A stretch of DNA of 64,000 nucleotides from Oikopleura dioica (GCA_907165135.1 OU015569.1:12524501-12588500), one strand, 5' to 3'; counted from the first letter of the stretch, positions 23,405-36,789 are shown. Numbers and translations are program-made. Notes: generated from the sequence alone by a model not told the origin.

Positions 23405-25142
23405 AGTTTGAAAAATTGAAATGAAAGAAAAGAACAGTAAAATGTTTCTAAAAGTGGAAGGGAATAATTTGAGGCTAACATTAAAGTAAAATTTTCAAGT
23501 AATGAAAGAAGGGAATGATTTTTATGGGCTCAAATGAGGGAGGATTGTTTAAGGGGAGTATTTTTTTCTTTGAGTTGAGTTGGGAAGAGAGGATACAGTA
23601 AAACAGGCCGTGTTTTCTTTTTACAGTCGAGGGTCATTTGATTAAAAAAAAGATGAAAACCGCTGGAATTTATTCAATTTAATCCTTGGCAACTGTTTTG
23701 TCTTTTTCTCCCCGCGAGTTTTTGCCGAAGCAGCCGAGAGCACGCAGGACCGGGTTGAGCTTCTTTTGCTTCTTCTTTGATCCCACTGAGCTCAGCGATT
23801 GTCGATCCAAGGGAATTTCCGTGCTTTGCACCTGAGTCCTGAAAAGAGTGATCATCAGAGGAACGGTCTGGCCGAACTTACGGTGAAGCTGGTGGAGACT
23901 TTTGAGTAGCCTGTTGCTCTGGAACGACGGGTGTTTTCTCTTCCGTTTTTGGTGGAAAAAATTGTGGCTTTGGGGCGTCCTTCACTTTTTCGGCAATGAT
24001 CATGTCTTCATCGACGACTAAAATGACTTTATCAACTACAGTCAGGACTCAACAACAGGGATATTCATGGATGCATGTGATTGGCTATCAGGGCCAAAAC
24101 AGGCTCCTGATTCGCTATCACGAAATATGATATGGTATTTGATTGGGTGTCCGAGACTATCTGGTCTCTGATTGGTTGAAAGGTCCCCAAATACCCTGAC
24201 CCTAACAGTTAGAGCCTAGTCCTAACTCAGCTTATATTATAGGTGTATTTTAAAGTTTGGCGTTTAAATTACCTGGAGGCTCGACATATCCATTATCAAC
24301 AACAGATTTGTTGTCCGATGAGTCCGATGACGAAGAGGAAGACGAAGAAGAAGACGATGACGAGCAGGCTGCTTCTTGCTTAGTATCGGCGATATCAGGC
24401 TGTGCCTGTAAATAGGGATCGAATTAGTTTATTTGGTAGTGGAAGTTAGTTTTCTTACAAGGCAGGCTTGGAGAATATCGATAGCTTTCTGGATCTCGAG
24501 CTTCTGAGCATCTTGCGCTTCCTTGGCCGAGGCCAATTGCGCCGCCGCCTGGTTGAAATCGTCGGTGCGGGCTTTCGCGTCTTCGCAATATTTGTAAGCA
24601 ATGCCTGATAAAAAACAGAGTTAGAGTTAGTTTAGAAAATGGCGCCATTTTCAAAAAGCGGCGGCGAGCAGCGAATAAAGCCTTACCATCTAAATTGGCG
24701 ATTTCGGCCTCTTGTCGAGTGATTTCTTCTTTGGCAGTTGTCAGCTCCGCTTCAAGAGTGCACACCTTTGATTCCAGCTCGGCCTTTTCGGCAGCAGCGG
24801 CGGCTGCGGCGTCCTCGGCGGCTTTTTTGACTGCTTCGAGCTCTGCTTTGAGTGCTTCGTTCTCTGTAAAAATGGTTAATTTTAAAAGCCATGATGTTGT
24901 AGTTACCTTTTTTGAGCTCTTCGACAAGAGCCGTGAGCGTCGCCACATTCTGCTCGACAATATCAAGCACATCGGACAGCTTCTGTTTTTCGCCCTCGCA
25001 GTCGGCCAGTTTCTTGGTGAGATCGTTGACTTGACAGGTGAGCGTGTCGACCTGGCTCTCGAAGGTTTCGATTTTGTTTTGGAGCTCGGCGAGTTTGTCG
25101 TTGGCGGCGCAGATTTCCGCTTCTTTGGCGGCCAGTTGCTTG
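23405..25142. repeat. Right arm of the large inverted duplication
   Basis: Reverse-orientation copy of 20069-21976. Breakpoints: at 25142 the homology stops inside a coding exon (after the codons for KQLAAK, read on the minus strand), and at 23405 it stops in the A/T-rich 3' flank. Confidence 0.85.
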
Positions 25143-25400
25143 AGGGGATGGGTCTGGCTCTTGTGCTACAAAGGATTGAGAAATTATTTATTTAACCTTT
25201 AATAATATTACCTTGAAATCCGCGCGCCGAGTTGAATCGATCGACCCGCTGCTAAGGCTCCAATGGCTGTCTCCGGTTAGATCCATCTCATTCTCGTTCT
25301 CTTCTCTTTTTCTTCCAGAGAACAGTCCGCCCTCTCGGCGGTTTAGTCGGTCAATTCTAACTTCGGCAACAGTCCTCCGATTTTTCTTCTGCTTCGCCAT
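23679..25400 (-). CDS. Chimeric coiled-coil gene: new exon 1 + duplicated 3' half
   Basis: Minus-strand gene built on the inverted arm. Exon 1 (25400-25212, start MAKQKKNRRTVAEVR, just after a TTTTTTCAG acceptor) encodes 63 basic/polar residues with no counterpart in the parent gene. A 46-bp GT-AG intron (25166-25211) leads to HKSQTHPLKQLAAKEAE, where the duplicated coiled-coil sequence begins in the correct frame. Downstream exons of the arm keep open frames and splice sites, ending at TAA 23679-23681 after the basic tail; most of the Pro/Glu-rich segment is missing. Conservation of frame argues that it is, or recently was, expressed. Function unknown, presumably related to the parent. Confidence 0.65.
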
Positions 25401-25479
25401 TATCGGCTGAAAAAACCGCAAATTAAATGATTTGCAATTTTCTAAAATCGAAAAGCCGCTTGCGGCTTCGAGATACAAC

Positions 25480-25556
25480 TTGGCCCGGCAACTTGTGTAG
25501 AAAACCATAGTCAGGAATCTAAGGAGCTCTCATAAAAAGCCGCGCAGCGGCTTTTA
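25480..25556. repeat. Truncated half of a CTGGGCTCGG-family MITE
   Basis: GGCCCGGCAACTTGTGTAGAAAACC matches the family end, followed by the GCCGCGCAGCGGC hairpin typical of its interior. The other end is absent. Confidence 0.55.
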
Positions 25557-25739
25557 CCAAATATTTGAATATTGTTGAAGCAGCAAAATCCCCCAAGAAA
25601 TTCTAATTGCTTTTAAAAAATATCTCTGCTCTTACCTTTTTGCACGCAGGAATGCGAATGAAGTCGGTTTGAACGCGCGGTGCTCAGCACAACAAGAGCA
25701 CCATCTGGTTTTGACGTGGCAGAGTCAAATCAGCGCGCG

Positions 25740-26082
25740 ATCAAAAAATTTTTTTCGTTGTCGACGACGGCGATGACGTCCGCGTTGATAACGGTGGAAA
25801 GTCGGTGCGCGATCAGAATCGCAGTCCGCCCTTGCCGCGCCTTGTCCAGCGTATCTTGCACGATCTAAACCGATTTTCAATTTTTGAATTTTTTTCGTTT
25901 CCTAGAAAAGCCAATTTGTACCTTTTCGCTTTCGGTATCGAGGGCGCTAGTCGCCTCGTCCAGCAACAGAATTTTTGGCTTTCGAATTAGCGCCCTGGCG
26001 ATGGCGATTTTCTGCTTCTGTCCTCCACTCAGTTGGGATCCCTTTTTGCCGCAGCGGGTTTCTAGCCCCTGCGGAAGTTCCA
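25740..26082 (-). pseudogene. ABC-transporter (ABCB-type) nucleotide-binding domain remnant
   Basis: Two exons joined by an intact GT-AG intron (~25867-25918). The first has the ABC signature [15 protein letters not shown], Walker [18 protein letters not shown]; the second has [25 protein letters not shown] with the H-loop. Immediately upstream an in-frame TGA and a GTGCTCACGC simple repeat replace the rest of the transporter: no Walker A, no membrane domain. The C-terminus ends abruptly after [12 protein letters not shown] near an A7/T6 run. Hence probably a truncated gene remnant; a missing upstream part through assembly error cannot be excluded. Confidence 0.7.
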
Positions 26083-26170
26083 TAACAAAGTCTCACGCGT
26101 GCTTATGCTCACTAAATTTTGAGCACCCACGTGCTCACGCGTGCTCGTGCTCACGCAAAATTTTCAGATT

Positions 26171-26926
26171 TCAAACCCTGGCGGTGACGCCCAGCTGAAT
26201 CCATGCATTGGTCGAGGTCTCTTCGACGCCAGTGGTGTCGAACGGAAGATGAGGATTCGCCGGCTTGGATAGAGGCGTCTTTGACAGTTGGAACTTGAAC
26301 TTGTTCGGGTAGTCGGAGAAGCGAATCGGAGACTGCCACACCTACAATTTTGATAATTCAGCAACGCTGATTTTGAATCAGTTTTTTACCTCTTTTGGTG
26401 GGCAAATCAAGGTCGATTTATTATCCGGGCCGACGAAGGATTGGAGGTATTCTTCGAGGTCTTTTTCAGTGTTGATTGGCCTAATAAAGAGGAGTTAGTT
26501 CGTCAGTGAGAAAAAAGTAGTGATGCCAACTTTTGTGGTGACTTGATGCGGTGGCGGAGTGACGAACTGAGCGATGCCGGCGAGCGGCTCTCCCGTTTGT
26601 TCGGATCGTTGCGCTTGAGACACGCGGCGATGGCTCTTGTGTGATCGCGAAGGTTGATCTCCGGCGCCTGAACAACGTTAGAGAAATATCGTTTCCTATT
26701 TGAGAGCTTCCTGTGAAGAGGAAAGAAAAGCGGCTAGTAATGAAGGAAGTTATTTCTTACAATGATGGCCGGCTGAGGCAGCTCTTCTTTTTGTTCTTTC
26801 TTTGGCGACGATTGCGGCGGCTTTGGAATTCCAAGAGAAATGACAACCATGATTTCTGAGACGAAGAAAATGCCGAACAGCCCGGCGATGTAGAGACTCA
26901 GCCGGTCCCAGTAGCCATTCAGGAAG
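26171..26926 (-). CDS. Last exons of a membrane protein with cytosolic tail (5' end unresolved)
   Basis: At least four exons. The exon 26762-26926 starts in codon phase 2 (so an upstream exon exists) and encodes NGYWDRLSLYIAGLFGIFFVSEIM, a single hydrophobic helix followed by PKPPQSSPKKEQKEE. Exons at ~26525-26668, ~26391-26480 and 26171-26340 add APEINLRDHTRAIAACLK, an acidic LQSFVGPDNKS segment and a tail ending GVTARV-stop. The layout (final membrane helix then a tail) could fit the end of a tetraspanin-like protein, but I do not recognise the family. No 5' exon could be identified up to 27420. Confidence 0.45.
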
Positions 26927-28055
26927 CTGAAAGTTGTAATTCAAAGGGAGAAATTTTTGAAATATCAAGAAAAAGGGAAGATTTTTATGTCTTTCTCTTT
27001 TTTTTCGACCCCAGTCGTCTATGTCTGCAGCAAAATTTTTTCCAAACTAATTTTTCTTTTTTTTTATCAGTTCAAGACAAAAATTCAGTTTGATATATTT
27101 ATTTTCAAGGTTGTCTAAAAATATTTTCTGATTTTTAAGAAAAAAAGTTCGCAGGTAACGAGTATTTTTATATTTTTCGAGTTAAACAAAGAAGGTTTTT
27201 GAAAAAGTAAACGCAAGTTATGGTGTCAGCAGTTGGCTCACGTGATGTCTCGAACTCGCTGCTGGGCTTGGCTACTGAGGTAAATTTCGCGAAACTAGTC
27301 ACCTGGAGTTTCTTGAGTTGTCTAGCGCTGTCCGATGAGGAGTCCCGGGAATCTAAGGACGAGTATTTAACTCGACGGAATCGTTACAGCCGCTCAAAGT
27401 CAAGCTGAGAGAATTCAACGAAGAAATCAACGAAGAAAATTGAAAAAAAACCTCATAGTCCAAGAGACGAAAAAATCAACAAGAGACAGTAATACGAAAA
27501 TACAGAAAAAATGACAGTAGAAGAAAGAAACCTACAGAGAAGAGAGTCATTACCCCGTTTTCAAACAGGAGGTGAGAAAAAAAAGTCGGGAAAATTATGA
27601 TTTCTTGTTATTATGAAATTTGTTCTGTCTGCTAGACAGCTTGATGGATGGGCAATTATGGGTATTTGGCATTTTTTATGTCGAAAATCAAAATTAGGCT
27701 ATTTTTTAGTCGAGCGCCAAGGTGGCCCAAAACATTTTTCATTTTTATTTATTAAAAATGCTCCTTCAAAGAATCGAATTTTGCTGGAAATTTTTGAGTG
27801 ATAAGATTTTTCCTTGGTTGAATGTTTCAGATTTGAGAACAAGCCGAGAAAGTCAGAGAGCACGAGGTATTTAGAAAATTAAAAACATGGTTTTGTATCC
27901 ACAGACAGGGCAAATAATAAAACGGAAAAGCGCAGACTTTGAAATACAAAAAGTTAAAGTTTTCAGATTGTCGATTGTACTCAGAATGAACCCCTTTGAA
28001 CCGCTTTTTAGATGCTCCAAATCCAAACGGATTATACGCCCACCGCTATCCACGA
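26927..28055. other. Spacer; no firm gene
   Basis: A/T-rich, with a more GC-rich patch at 27220-27410 that is open on the plus strand (62 codons) and shows donor-like sites on both strands but no recognisable product. The right end holds two acceptor-like sites (27964, 28010) before the IAP gene. Confidence 0.4.
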
Positions 28056-29123
28056 ATGGATGAAGGTTACTACCGCCGTCTAGCGTCCTTCAACAACTAT
28101 CCCTCCAACACCAACATGACGAAAGAAGAACTAGCCTGGGCAGGCTTCGTCTGGACCGGGCGCAACGACGAGGTCCGCTGCGAATATTGCTCCGTTGTTT
28201 TAGCACAGTGGCAAATTCACGATGTGGCGTTTTCCGAACACTGTCGGGTCAGTCCAGACTGCCCTTTTATTCTTCCCAGACGATCACAGTAAGTTACACT
28301 GAATAAAGATTTTGTTTGCGGTTCTTCAACAATTTATCAACCTTACCTAACAGAAAAATCATTTTTTGAACTCTTCTTTTCAGGCCAAACACGCCGGATA
28401 AAAGATTTTTATACGATCGCCGGATCAGCTTCAACAACTGGACTCGCGCTCATCCACTGCCTTCCGAGCTAGCCGACGCTGGCTTCTTTTACACTGGCGA
28501 ATCCGACCACGTGAAATGCTTCCACTGCGACTTGGTGCTCCACTCGTGGGAACCGACTGGAATGCCCTGGCACGCGCATGCCCGCTTCAGCCCCTTCTGC
28601 GCCTACGTCATCGTCGAAAAGGGCATCGACTGGATTCGCAGCGTCTGCAACATGGACGCCAGTCAGTACAGAAATCGCTTTCTCGCCATTTTGGCCGAGT
28701 CGGCAAATGATCCAATGTCCGTCCAAGCCGCGGAAGATATTCTTGCTAATTTAACGGACGATGACGACTCGCTATTTGGCGACGTTGGAATGCCAACAGG
28801 TCATTTTTCGACTGAATAACAAAAAAAAAATTACAAAAATATTGATTTCAGGTCCAGTTGGAATCCCGATATCAGAAGAACTGCGTGGCCGACCTCCCGA
28901 GCCAGTAAAAGACGTAGACGATGTTCCAGACGACAAGCTCCGCCAGGTTCTATCGGAGCAACTGTCTTCCCAAAGCTGCAAAGTATGCCTGACGAATCGC
29001 GCCACAGTGGTGATTCTTCCTTGCTCGCACTTGGTCAGCTGCCCCAGCTGCATAAAGAAACTGCGAGACTGTCCCTTGTGCCGGGCACAAGCGGAAAGAG
29101 CGCTAGAAATATTCATCACTTGA
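28056..29123 (+). CDS. Inhibitor of apoptosis: two BIR domains and C-terminal RING
   Basis: BIR1 (RLASFNNYP ... CEYC ... EHCRVSPDC) and BIR2 (RRISFNNWT ... CFHC ... HARFSPFC) show the CCHC zinc ligands; the C-terminal RING has CKVCLTNRATVVILPCSH...CPSC...CPLC. IAPs bind caspases or other partners through BIR pockets and act as E3 ubiquitin ligases through the RING. GT-AG introns lie after PRRSQ (~28288-28382) and before GPVGIP (~28798-28852); stop TGA 29121-29123. The start is uncertain: ATG 28056 (MDEGYYRRLASF) is the first in-frame ATG, but the frame is open further upstream (LDAPNPNGLYAHRYP) and may belong to an earlier exon. Confidence 0.9.
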
Positions 29124-29375
29124 AGAAGAAGAAGAAGACAAAATCTATCTGTAATAATTTGCTGCTGCTGTAAATTTTGAAAACTGCTCATAACTGAAAA
29201 TGAAAACTAAACTTCAAAAAATTGCAAGTTTCTTATCACTTTTTTGTGCATTTTTCTTGTTTAAATTTATTGCAGCTTTCTTCGTAGCTAGTTCAGGAGA
29301 AAACAGGTCGAATGTTCAGAATTGCAAAAAGTTGCTAGACAGAAATTGAAGTAAAGAAAAGAGTTCTAGGGGGAA

Positions 29376-31202
<1,827 letters not shown>

Positions 31203-31602
31203 CACATTCTGAAAAGTCAACAAGTTTTTAAAAACCGCCGCCTGACATTGTGAGCTGCCCAGCTCGCCGCTTCAGCCAGAACTCTCCCCACCAGGACCAT
31301 CTGAATAATATCCTTTATCGTCAATTCCTGGTGAATTTTTATTCAATCCGAAAATTTTGAATGAAAACATCACCAATGCTTAAATGAATGAACGAAAATA
31401 TATTTTTATGTTTTGCTTCTTTTTCTCGCTGTTTTTAAAATAAAGCCAAAAGTATTCAGGTAATTTCAGACCGTACAGGTCTTTTCCTAACAGATTCAGC
31501 ATTGTGAAGGCCTTATTTTATCTGGAAAAATATTTTCATCAGAGGCTTTTTACTTTGTTGATTCTGGTAAGAAAAGACCTTCATTTTCTGAAGTTATCTG
31601 AG

Positions 31603-31675
31603 ACATAGTGACACCTTATTTCAGCTGATTCCTACTGGCCAGTAACGTCAGATGGACTAAGGGTGTCACAATTAC
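31603..31675. repeat. Hairpin element, GTGACACCCTTATT family
   Basis: ACATAGTGACACCTTATTTCAG and GGACTAAGGGTGTCACAATTA form inverted ends around a short loop. Confidence 0.65.
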
Positions 31676-32152
31676 AAAGGCACTCAGAGAATTATTCTTT
31701 TGGATTAACAGGGTCTACTGCCTTGAGAGACTTAGGGGCTAGACCCCGTTAGACTCAAAAATGTGGAGAATTAATTCGGGACATCTTGGTTTTTTCTTTT
31801 TGAATGAATGAGTTAAATTAAGGAGGTTAATGAATATTTTTATGGAAAAGTTCTGTGCTTACATTTTCTACACCATAAACCTCCTTGATTTGATAATTTG
31901 AGGAGATAGGAAAAGAATATTACAACACCAATTAGGATATATTTCGCCGACACCGTAATTCATCCGTACATGTATTCAGAATACAGTACAACACCATTTA
32001 AAACCGGGGACTAACCTCTTAACCTGGCGGCGGACTTTTCCCATATAAAAATAAGAACACTCCGAAAGAAAGACTGAACAAAGAAAATGGTCAAAAGTCG
32101 AACTTGTTACTAACTTTTAGAAACTTTTAATTTTCAAGAAAAATGGTGAAGG

Positions 32153-32760
32153 CACAAAGTTGTGAATGAAAATGACATTCTCGGGACCAAATCCTGACCC
32201 CCATGTTTTTTGTTCTCATCTGAAAGCCCGTGATCTGGGGAGTCGAATGGTATAGGTTTTGGGTCTTAGTCATCAGAAATGACGTCATAGGGCCTCTGTG
32301 ATTGGTTGAAAACAACCGACACCTATAACTTTTAAGTTTGCTAATAAAAGTATGCTGATTTTGGGCTCATTTGAAAGAGCAGGTCGAGATCTACTAGCGG
32401 GACACATGCGGGAGGAAAAATTCCCAGGGGAAAAAATTCTAGAGCCACCTAACCACGTGGTCAAAAATTGAAAACCGGTTGGTTGATCAATATTTGTAGG
32501 TCCGCTAGTAGATTTCGAGCTGCGCTTTCGAATGAGCCCAAAATCGATATAGGTTCCTATATTCAATTAAAAATTAGGGGTAGCTATAGGTTAACCCCAT
32601 ACGGCCCTTCAATCATCCATAATGACGTCATTACCGATGACTCAGCCCGACAATTATATACCATTCGACTCCCCAGATCACGGGCTTTCAGATGAGAACA
32701 AAAAACATGGGGGTCAGGATTTGGTCCCGAGAATGTCATTTTCATTCATCAAACTTTGTC
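32153..32760. repeat. ~600-bp fold-back element with >100-bp inverted arms
   Basis: The left arm (ACAAAGTT..GAATGAAAATGACATTC onward to ~32270) and right arm (~32640-32760) are near-perfect inverted copies, including GATCTGGGGAGTCGAATGG and CGGGCTTTCAGATGAGAAC counterparts. An inner pair (TTTTGGGCTCATTTGAAAG near 32362 and its complement near 32530) repeats the pattern. No coding capacity. Confidence 0.75.
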
Positions 32761-33156
32761 GAGTTACAGTTAATAATTACAGTATGAAGCGAGAAGGTGA
32801 AGCAATATATAAATAAAATAGGTGTTTCTCAAAATGCAGTTTTTACGCCACCAATCAAAAACTTTTCAAAGAAGAAAAAAACGCTCCAGTTTTTTTCGAA
32901 TTCGAGCGCTTTTTTCTTCTTTGAAAAGCCCGCCTTTGTTGACCAATCGCCGATCTTGATTCAATATACTCTTGAAAAGGCGTAAGAGAGCGTCAGTCAA
33001 ACAGTAAATAAAGTGAAATACTCAGAAATCAATTAATTAATTCAAAATTAATTAAAATTCTTCAAATTCAATGTTTTTTAAAATGGCAGATTGAAGTTGT
33101 GTTTTTGTGTACTTAGCGACTTCGTGAGAAGAAATAAGGCTGTTGTGTATTTTTTT

Positions 33157-34826
33157 CTAAGCTCGAGCGAAGATGTCCGTTTCTTCCTCGTCGTCATCTT
33201 CGCCATTTAGCAACGGGCTCTTGTCCGACATGTTCAGCGACTCGTACTGTACGTTCTTGCTTTTGCCGTTCATTCCAGCGTACGAGTTGTTGTTTTCCTG
33301 AATTACATTTTTACTGGAATTGGCAAATAAATCACTCTCTTGGTTGCAAATTGCAATGACTTACCGGGTCGGAAACAGAGTCGTTGATAAAATCCAAATC
33401 GAGGATTTCCTTCTTTTTGAGCAATTTGTAAATTCCAAAAGCAATAAGCGAATTAACGATGATCGCGAAAACAATGTGCCAGGCGAAGAAGATCACCGCG
33501 AACATCATGTTCATGTGCTCGCTGGAGTCCATTCCCATGTGGCCTTCTTCGTGGTGCCCGTCTTCCATCATGTCCCCGTGCGCTTCTTTGTTCCGTGCGC
33601 TTCTTTGTTCCGTGTCCAGAACGCCTGGCCATGCGTGCTTGCCGTAAATGATCTCAGCGACCTAAATTTTTAGTAAGTTCCTGATTTTTCATTTTTCGGC
33701 CTATTTAATGTCCAGTAAAACATTCTTTACTAGTGATCGGAAAAGCGAGAATGAGAGGCTTCAAGTAGAAAAAGAGCCAATAAGCCGCGATTATTGTAAA
33801 GCAAAGAAAAAGCCGCGCTTAGTGCGGCTTATCGACTTTTTTTTCACTCGAAGCCGCAACCGGCTTCTCGCTTTTTGAACTACTTCTTGTTAAAAACTTC
33901 TATATCCGCTAAAAATAACAGATAAATAGAAACTTACATGAATAAACCAGGTTCCCTGAGCAAAGACAAGAATACCAGTGACCATGTCGATGAGGTACAA
34001 TCTTCTGCGGCATTTGACAAAGAACGAGACCAAAAAAACTGAAAATTATTTTCATCAACTTTTGAAGAAAGACGACTTACAGGAAGCGGAAGCGTAGCAA
34101 ATGACGACGATGAGGATGTGAATGAGTTTGTCGATTTCGGAGCGGCCATGCACGTGATTTTGAAAGAGGAAGCCTTCGATGAAGAAGGCTAGGGCTCCGC
34201 TCAGACGGTCAATTCCTAGAATTAAGAGTTGAATGAAGAAAATAGGGATAAATGAAGTGGAGGGGACTAAGTGCGAAGGCGGGGAATTCTGAAGCCTTTA
34301 GGCCAATCAAACAGCGTTATAGGCTCCCCCTACCAATCAGGAATCAGTATGTCTCCTGCAAACCAATCAGGTGCCTTAAATTTCAGTAAAGAAAAATTGT
34401 GGCATCTGATTGGCTCGTGGAAGACGGAAAACTTTTGATTGGTGCAGGGAAGATGAAATACGTTTTGATTGGCCAAAGGCTCCGTAACTTGTCCGCCTAC
34501 TCATTTTGCCGAACCTATTCAAGAATCTAGAATGATAAAATAATCGAATGATAAAAAAGTCAAAAATTCACACACCGGTCAAAAAAGGAGCTCCGTGTTC
34601 GATTATTCTCGCGCACCCGTAAATCCCGAAAAAGAAGTACATAGTAAAGTGCTGCCAGTTCATGGGTTTATAAAAAGCTCCGGGTTCAGTGGGTCACGAA
34701 GCCGCCCAAAAGGCGGGTGGTTTCCGTTCCAAGGCCAGAAGAGTTCAACGAAGCTGCCAAGAGCGACAGCGATCAAAATGACGATCCCGTCTTTTCGTAA
34801 AAAGTTGCGGCGAGAATGACGCGTTG
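33157..34826 (-). CDS. TMEM45-like (DUF716) multi-pass membrane protein
   Basis: Exons on the minus strand encode, in order: membrane helix + MNWQHFTMYFFFG (the conserved TMEM45 motif, ~34588-34826); GIDRLSGALAFFIEGFLFQNHVHGR (~34082-34216), matching the TMEM45 core with its HxH; VTGILVFAQGTWFIH (~33938-34040); a His/Glu/Met-rich loop (EDGHHEEGHMGMDSSEH) plus membrane helix (~33366-33662); and a tail ending FARA at TAG 33157-33159. The 5' exon is open without an ATG, and its frame is broken at GGG 34691-34693, explained by one missing base. A 16-bp direct repeat (GGAACAAAGAAGCGCAC) sits at ~33585-33620 in the loop. Members are poorly understood integral membrane proteins. It may share the upstream exons at 36280-36654. 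Confidence 0.75.
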
Positions 34827-34924
34827 AAAAGGAAGATAAGCTTTGTCAATTGCCGAGTTCAAATACTACTTTTTCCTCTGTAGGATTTTTTATTGAGACT
34901 CTCAAAGAGAGACTAACGAGGTTA

Positions 34925-35160
34925 ACATTAACTATCAATTATTATTAATTGAAATGTCGGAAACTATAAAAAAAAAGTATTTCAGCGTATTATTTTCCGA
35001 AAAGTTCACCTAAGTGACACCCTTATTTTATCTCCAGAAGAAAATTAAATTAAGGGTGTCACTTAGGTAAACCTTTCAGAAAATAATTCGCTGAAATACT
35101 TTTATTTTTATAGTTTCGGGATAATTCAATTAATAATAATTAATAATCAATAGTTTAACT
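34925..35160. repeat. Long palindrome (fold-back) in the TMEM45 region
   Basis: AACTATCAATTATTATTAATTG on the left pairs with a copy at ~35130-35155; the arms continue through ACTATAAAAAA.AAGTATTTCAGCG and AGTGACACCCTTAT to a centre near 35040. Unlike other copies, the GTGACACCC motif is near the centre. Confidence 0.75.
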
Positions 35161-35900
35161 ATTTTGAACTCAATCTGATCACAATCCAAAGGGCGAAGAA
35201 AAAGAAAATTATGCCTTTCAATGCGAGTTAATAATATTTTTCCCAAAAAATAATTTAAAAAAAGAAGTAGCTCCATGTCAAAATGGGACAGTGTACTTTA
35301 TGTAAATTTTCACGCTCGGATAATTATTGATTAACTCTGCCTGGGAGCGCATGTCCACCGTAAGAAGCCATAATTTTATCTCTTCGTTACAGAAAATTCC
35401 GTATTTCCTCAATTTTCTCTGTCTGCGTTTGAATCAAATAAAACGAGTAATGTTCATTCAAACAAAACGTGTAGTTTCTCTCCTACGCGCAGTTACGTCT
35501 GTTTTCTTTATGACCAAGTCTTTTTCTTTTTCCTCCAATTTTCTCGCCGCTGGTGCTTTAGCGTTCAAAAACGTGAGTCAGAGGAGAACTCGGAAGAAAG
35601 CCGAGTTGCCATGCCCGCTTTTTGGAAATTAAATGTAATTATATGACCTCTTCTCGGCGGGGCCGACTAATCAATACGCAAAATAAAAAAGGAGAAAAAA
35701 TGGGATCAGACTGGGCAGCGCGGAACACGCACCATGCCTCGGGGTGATTTCTTGCGCTTTTTTCTATCAGGTTGAGCTTTCGCACTGTTTTCTCGTGCAA
35801 TTAACGAAGGAACCCCCTTATTACCGATTCAGGCTAATTTAAAAGATTCGTCTTTAGACAAGTCGCTAAGAGACTTCCTGGTGCAGGAACCTGACTCAGG
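35161..35900. other. Spacer or intron of the TMEM45 region
   Basis: A/T-rich; the plus-strand open frame at 35327-35632 and a minus-strand ATG near 35610 show no recognisable product. Confidence 0.4.
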
Positions 35901-36084
35901 CTGGGCTCGGCAACCTGTGTAGAAAACCTGAATCAGGTTTTGAAGAGCTAAAATGAGAAGGCGCGTCGGAGCTTTTTTAAGAACGAAGCCGCTTCGTGAA
36001 TTCGTTTTTAAAAAAGCTGCTAGGCGGCTTTTCATTTCAGCTTTTCAACCTGACTCAGGTTTTCTACACAGTAAGCTGAGCCCC
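35901..36084. repeat. MITE of the CTGGGCTCGG family
   Basis: Ends CTGGGCTCGGCAACCTGTG and CACAGTAAGCTGAGCCCC; interior has the family hairpin (GAAGCCGC / GCGGCTTTT). No matching flanking repeat remains. It lies between the two TMEM45 exon sets. Confidence 0.7.
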
Positions 36085-36279
36085 ACCTAAAGAATTGATT
36101 TTTCTGTTTGTGGAAATTAATAAGGGTGTCACTAACAAATGAAAACATTTTGAAAAGATAGAATAAAAAGATGCATAAGAATAATACAGATTCACGATAA
36201 TCATTTCTACCCTCTTAATTTCAACGAAACGGAGCTCCGGATTGATCACGTGTGAAATAGAGGCAATCAATTTTTTTAC

Positions 36280-36654
36280 CTTTTATGAAGCGCGGTCCTC
36301 GAGAGACGAGAACAATAAAAAATCCCGTCATCACGAAGTCGGCATACATTGTAAAATGCTGCCAATTGTTGCCCGACCAGAATTCGTGAGTGACAGGGTC
36401 GCGCAGGAGTCCTTGTGCATTGCCCGGCCAGTAGAGCTCTAGAATTCAGCGTTTTCTGAGAGTTGCAAGGTTGATTCTTTGATTGTACCTATGATCGAGC
36501 CGATGACGCCGAGGAAGATCATGATGACGCCGGCAGAGCTCGGCAAAAGCGCTCTTCGTTGATTGCGCCTTTTGGAAAAGTCAATGGCGGAAACGCAGGC
36601 GCAGAAGGAAAGGCCGTAAAGCAGGAAAAACACTCCTTTCAAATGCGTTGCCAA
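36280..36654 (-). CDS. Second TMEM45-like 5' exon pair (TM1-TM3)
   Basis: Exon a (36654 to ~36489, ATG start MATHLKGVFFLLYGLSF) encodes two membrane helices; exon b (~36440-36280) encodes RDPVTHEFW..NNWQHFTMYADFVMTGFF and ends AAAAG|GTAAAA in phase 1. It aligns with the region at 34588-34826, so there has been a partial tandem duplication. Exon b ends in the same phase as its downstream homologue, so either could splice to the shared exon at 34216. It is thus either an alternative 5' half of the same gene or a truncated neighbour. Confidence 0.6.
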
Positions 36655-36789
36655 AACAAGAATGATTTTATTACTGTCAATAGCGGAAACGAGTCGTTTT
36701 TAATCTGTCAGAAAGTCGTGTAACTACTCATTTTTTAACAGGCTACATGTTAAAAAATGTGGCCGTTTCTGCTGACTAATTTCAATAAA

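Larger units (their letters stand above)
31203..33156. other. Spacer with hairpin repeats
   Basis: No coding exon recognised. Contains a GTGACACCTTATT hairpin (31603-31675), a ~600-bp fold-back (32153-32760) and A/T-rich sequence. Confidence 0.6.

Noticed and set aside
27310-27370. Hammerhead-ribozyme-like GATGAGGAGTCCCGGG
   Set aside because: The CTGATGA core is altered and the required GAAA segment after stem II is missing.
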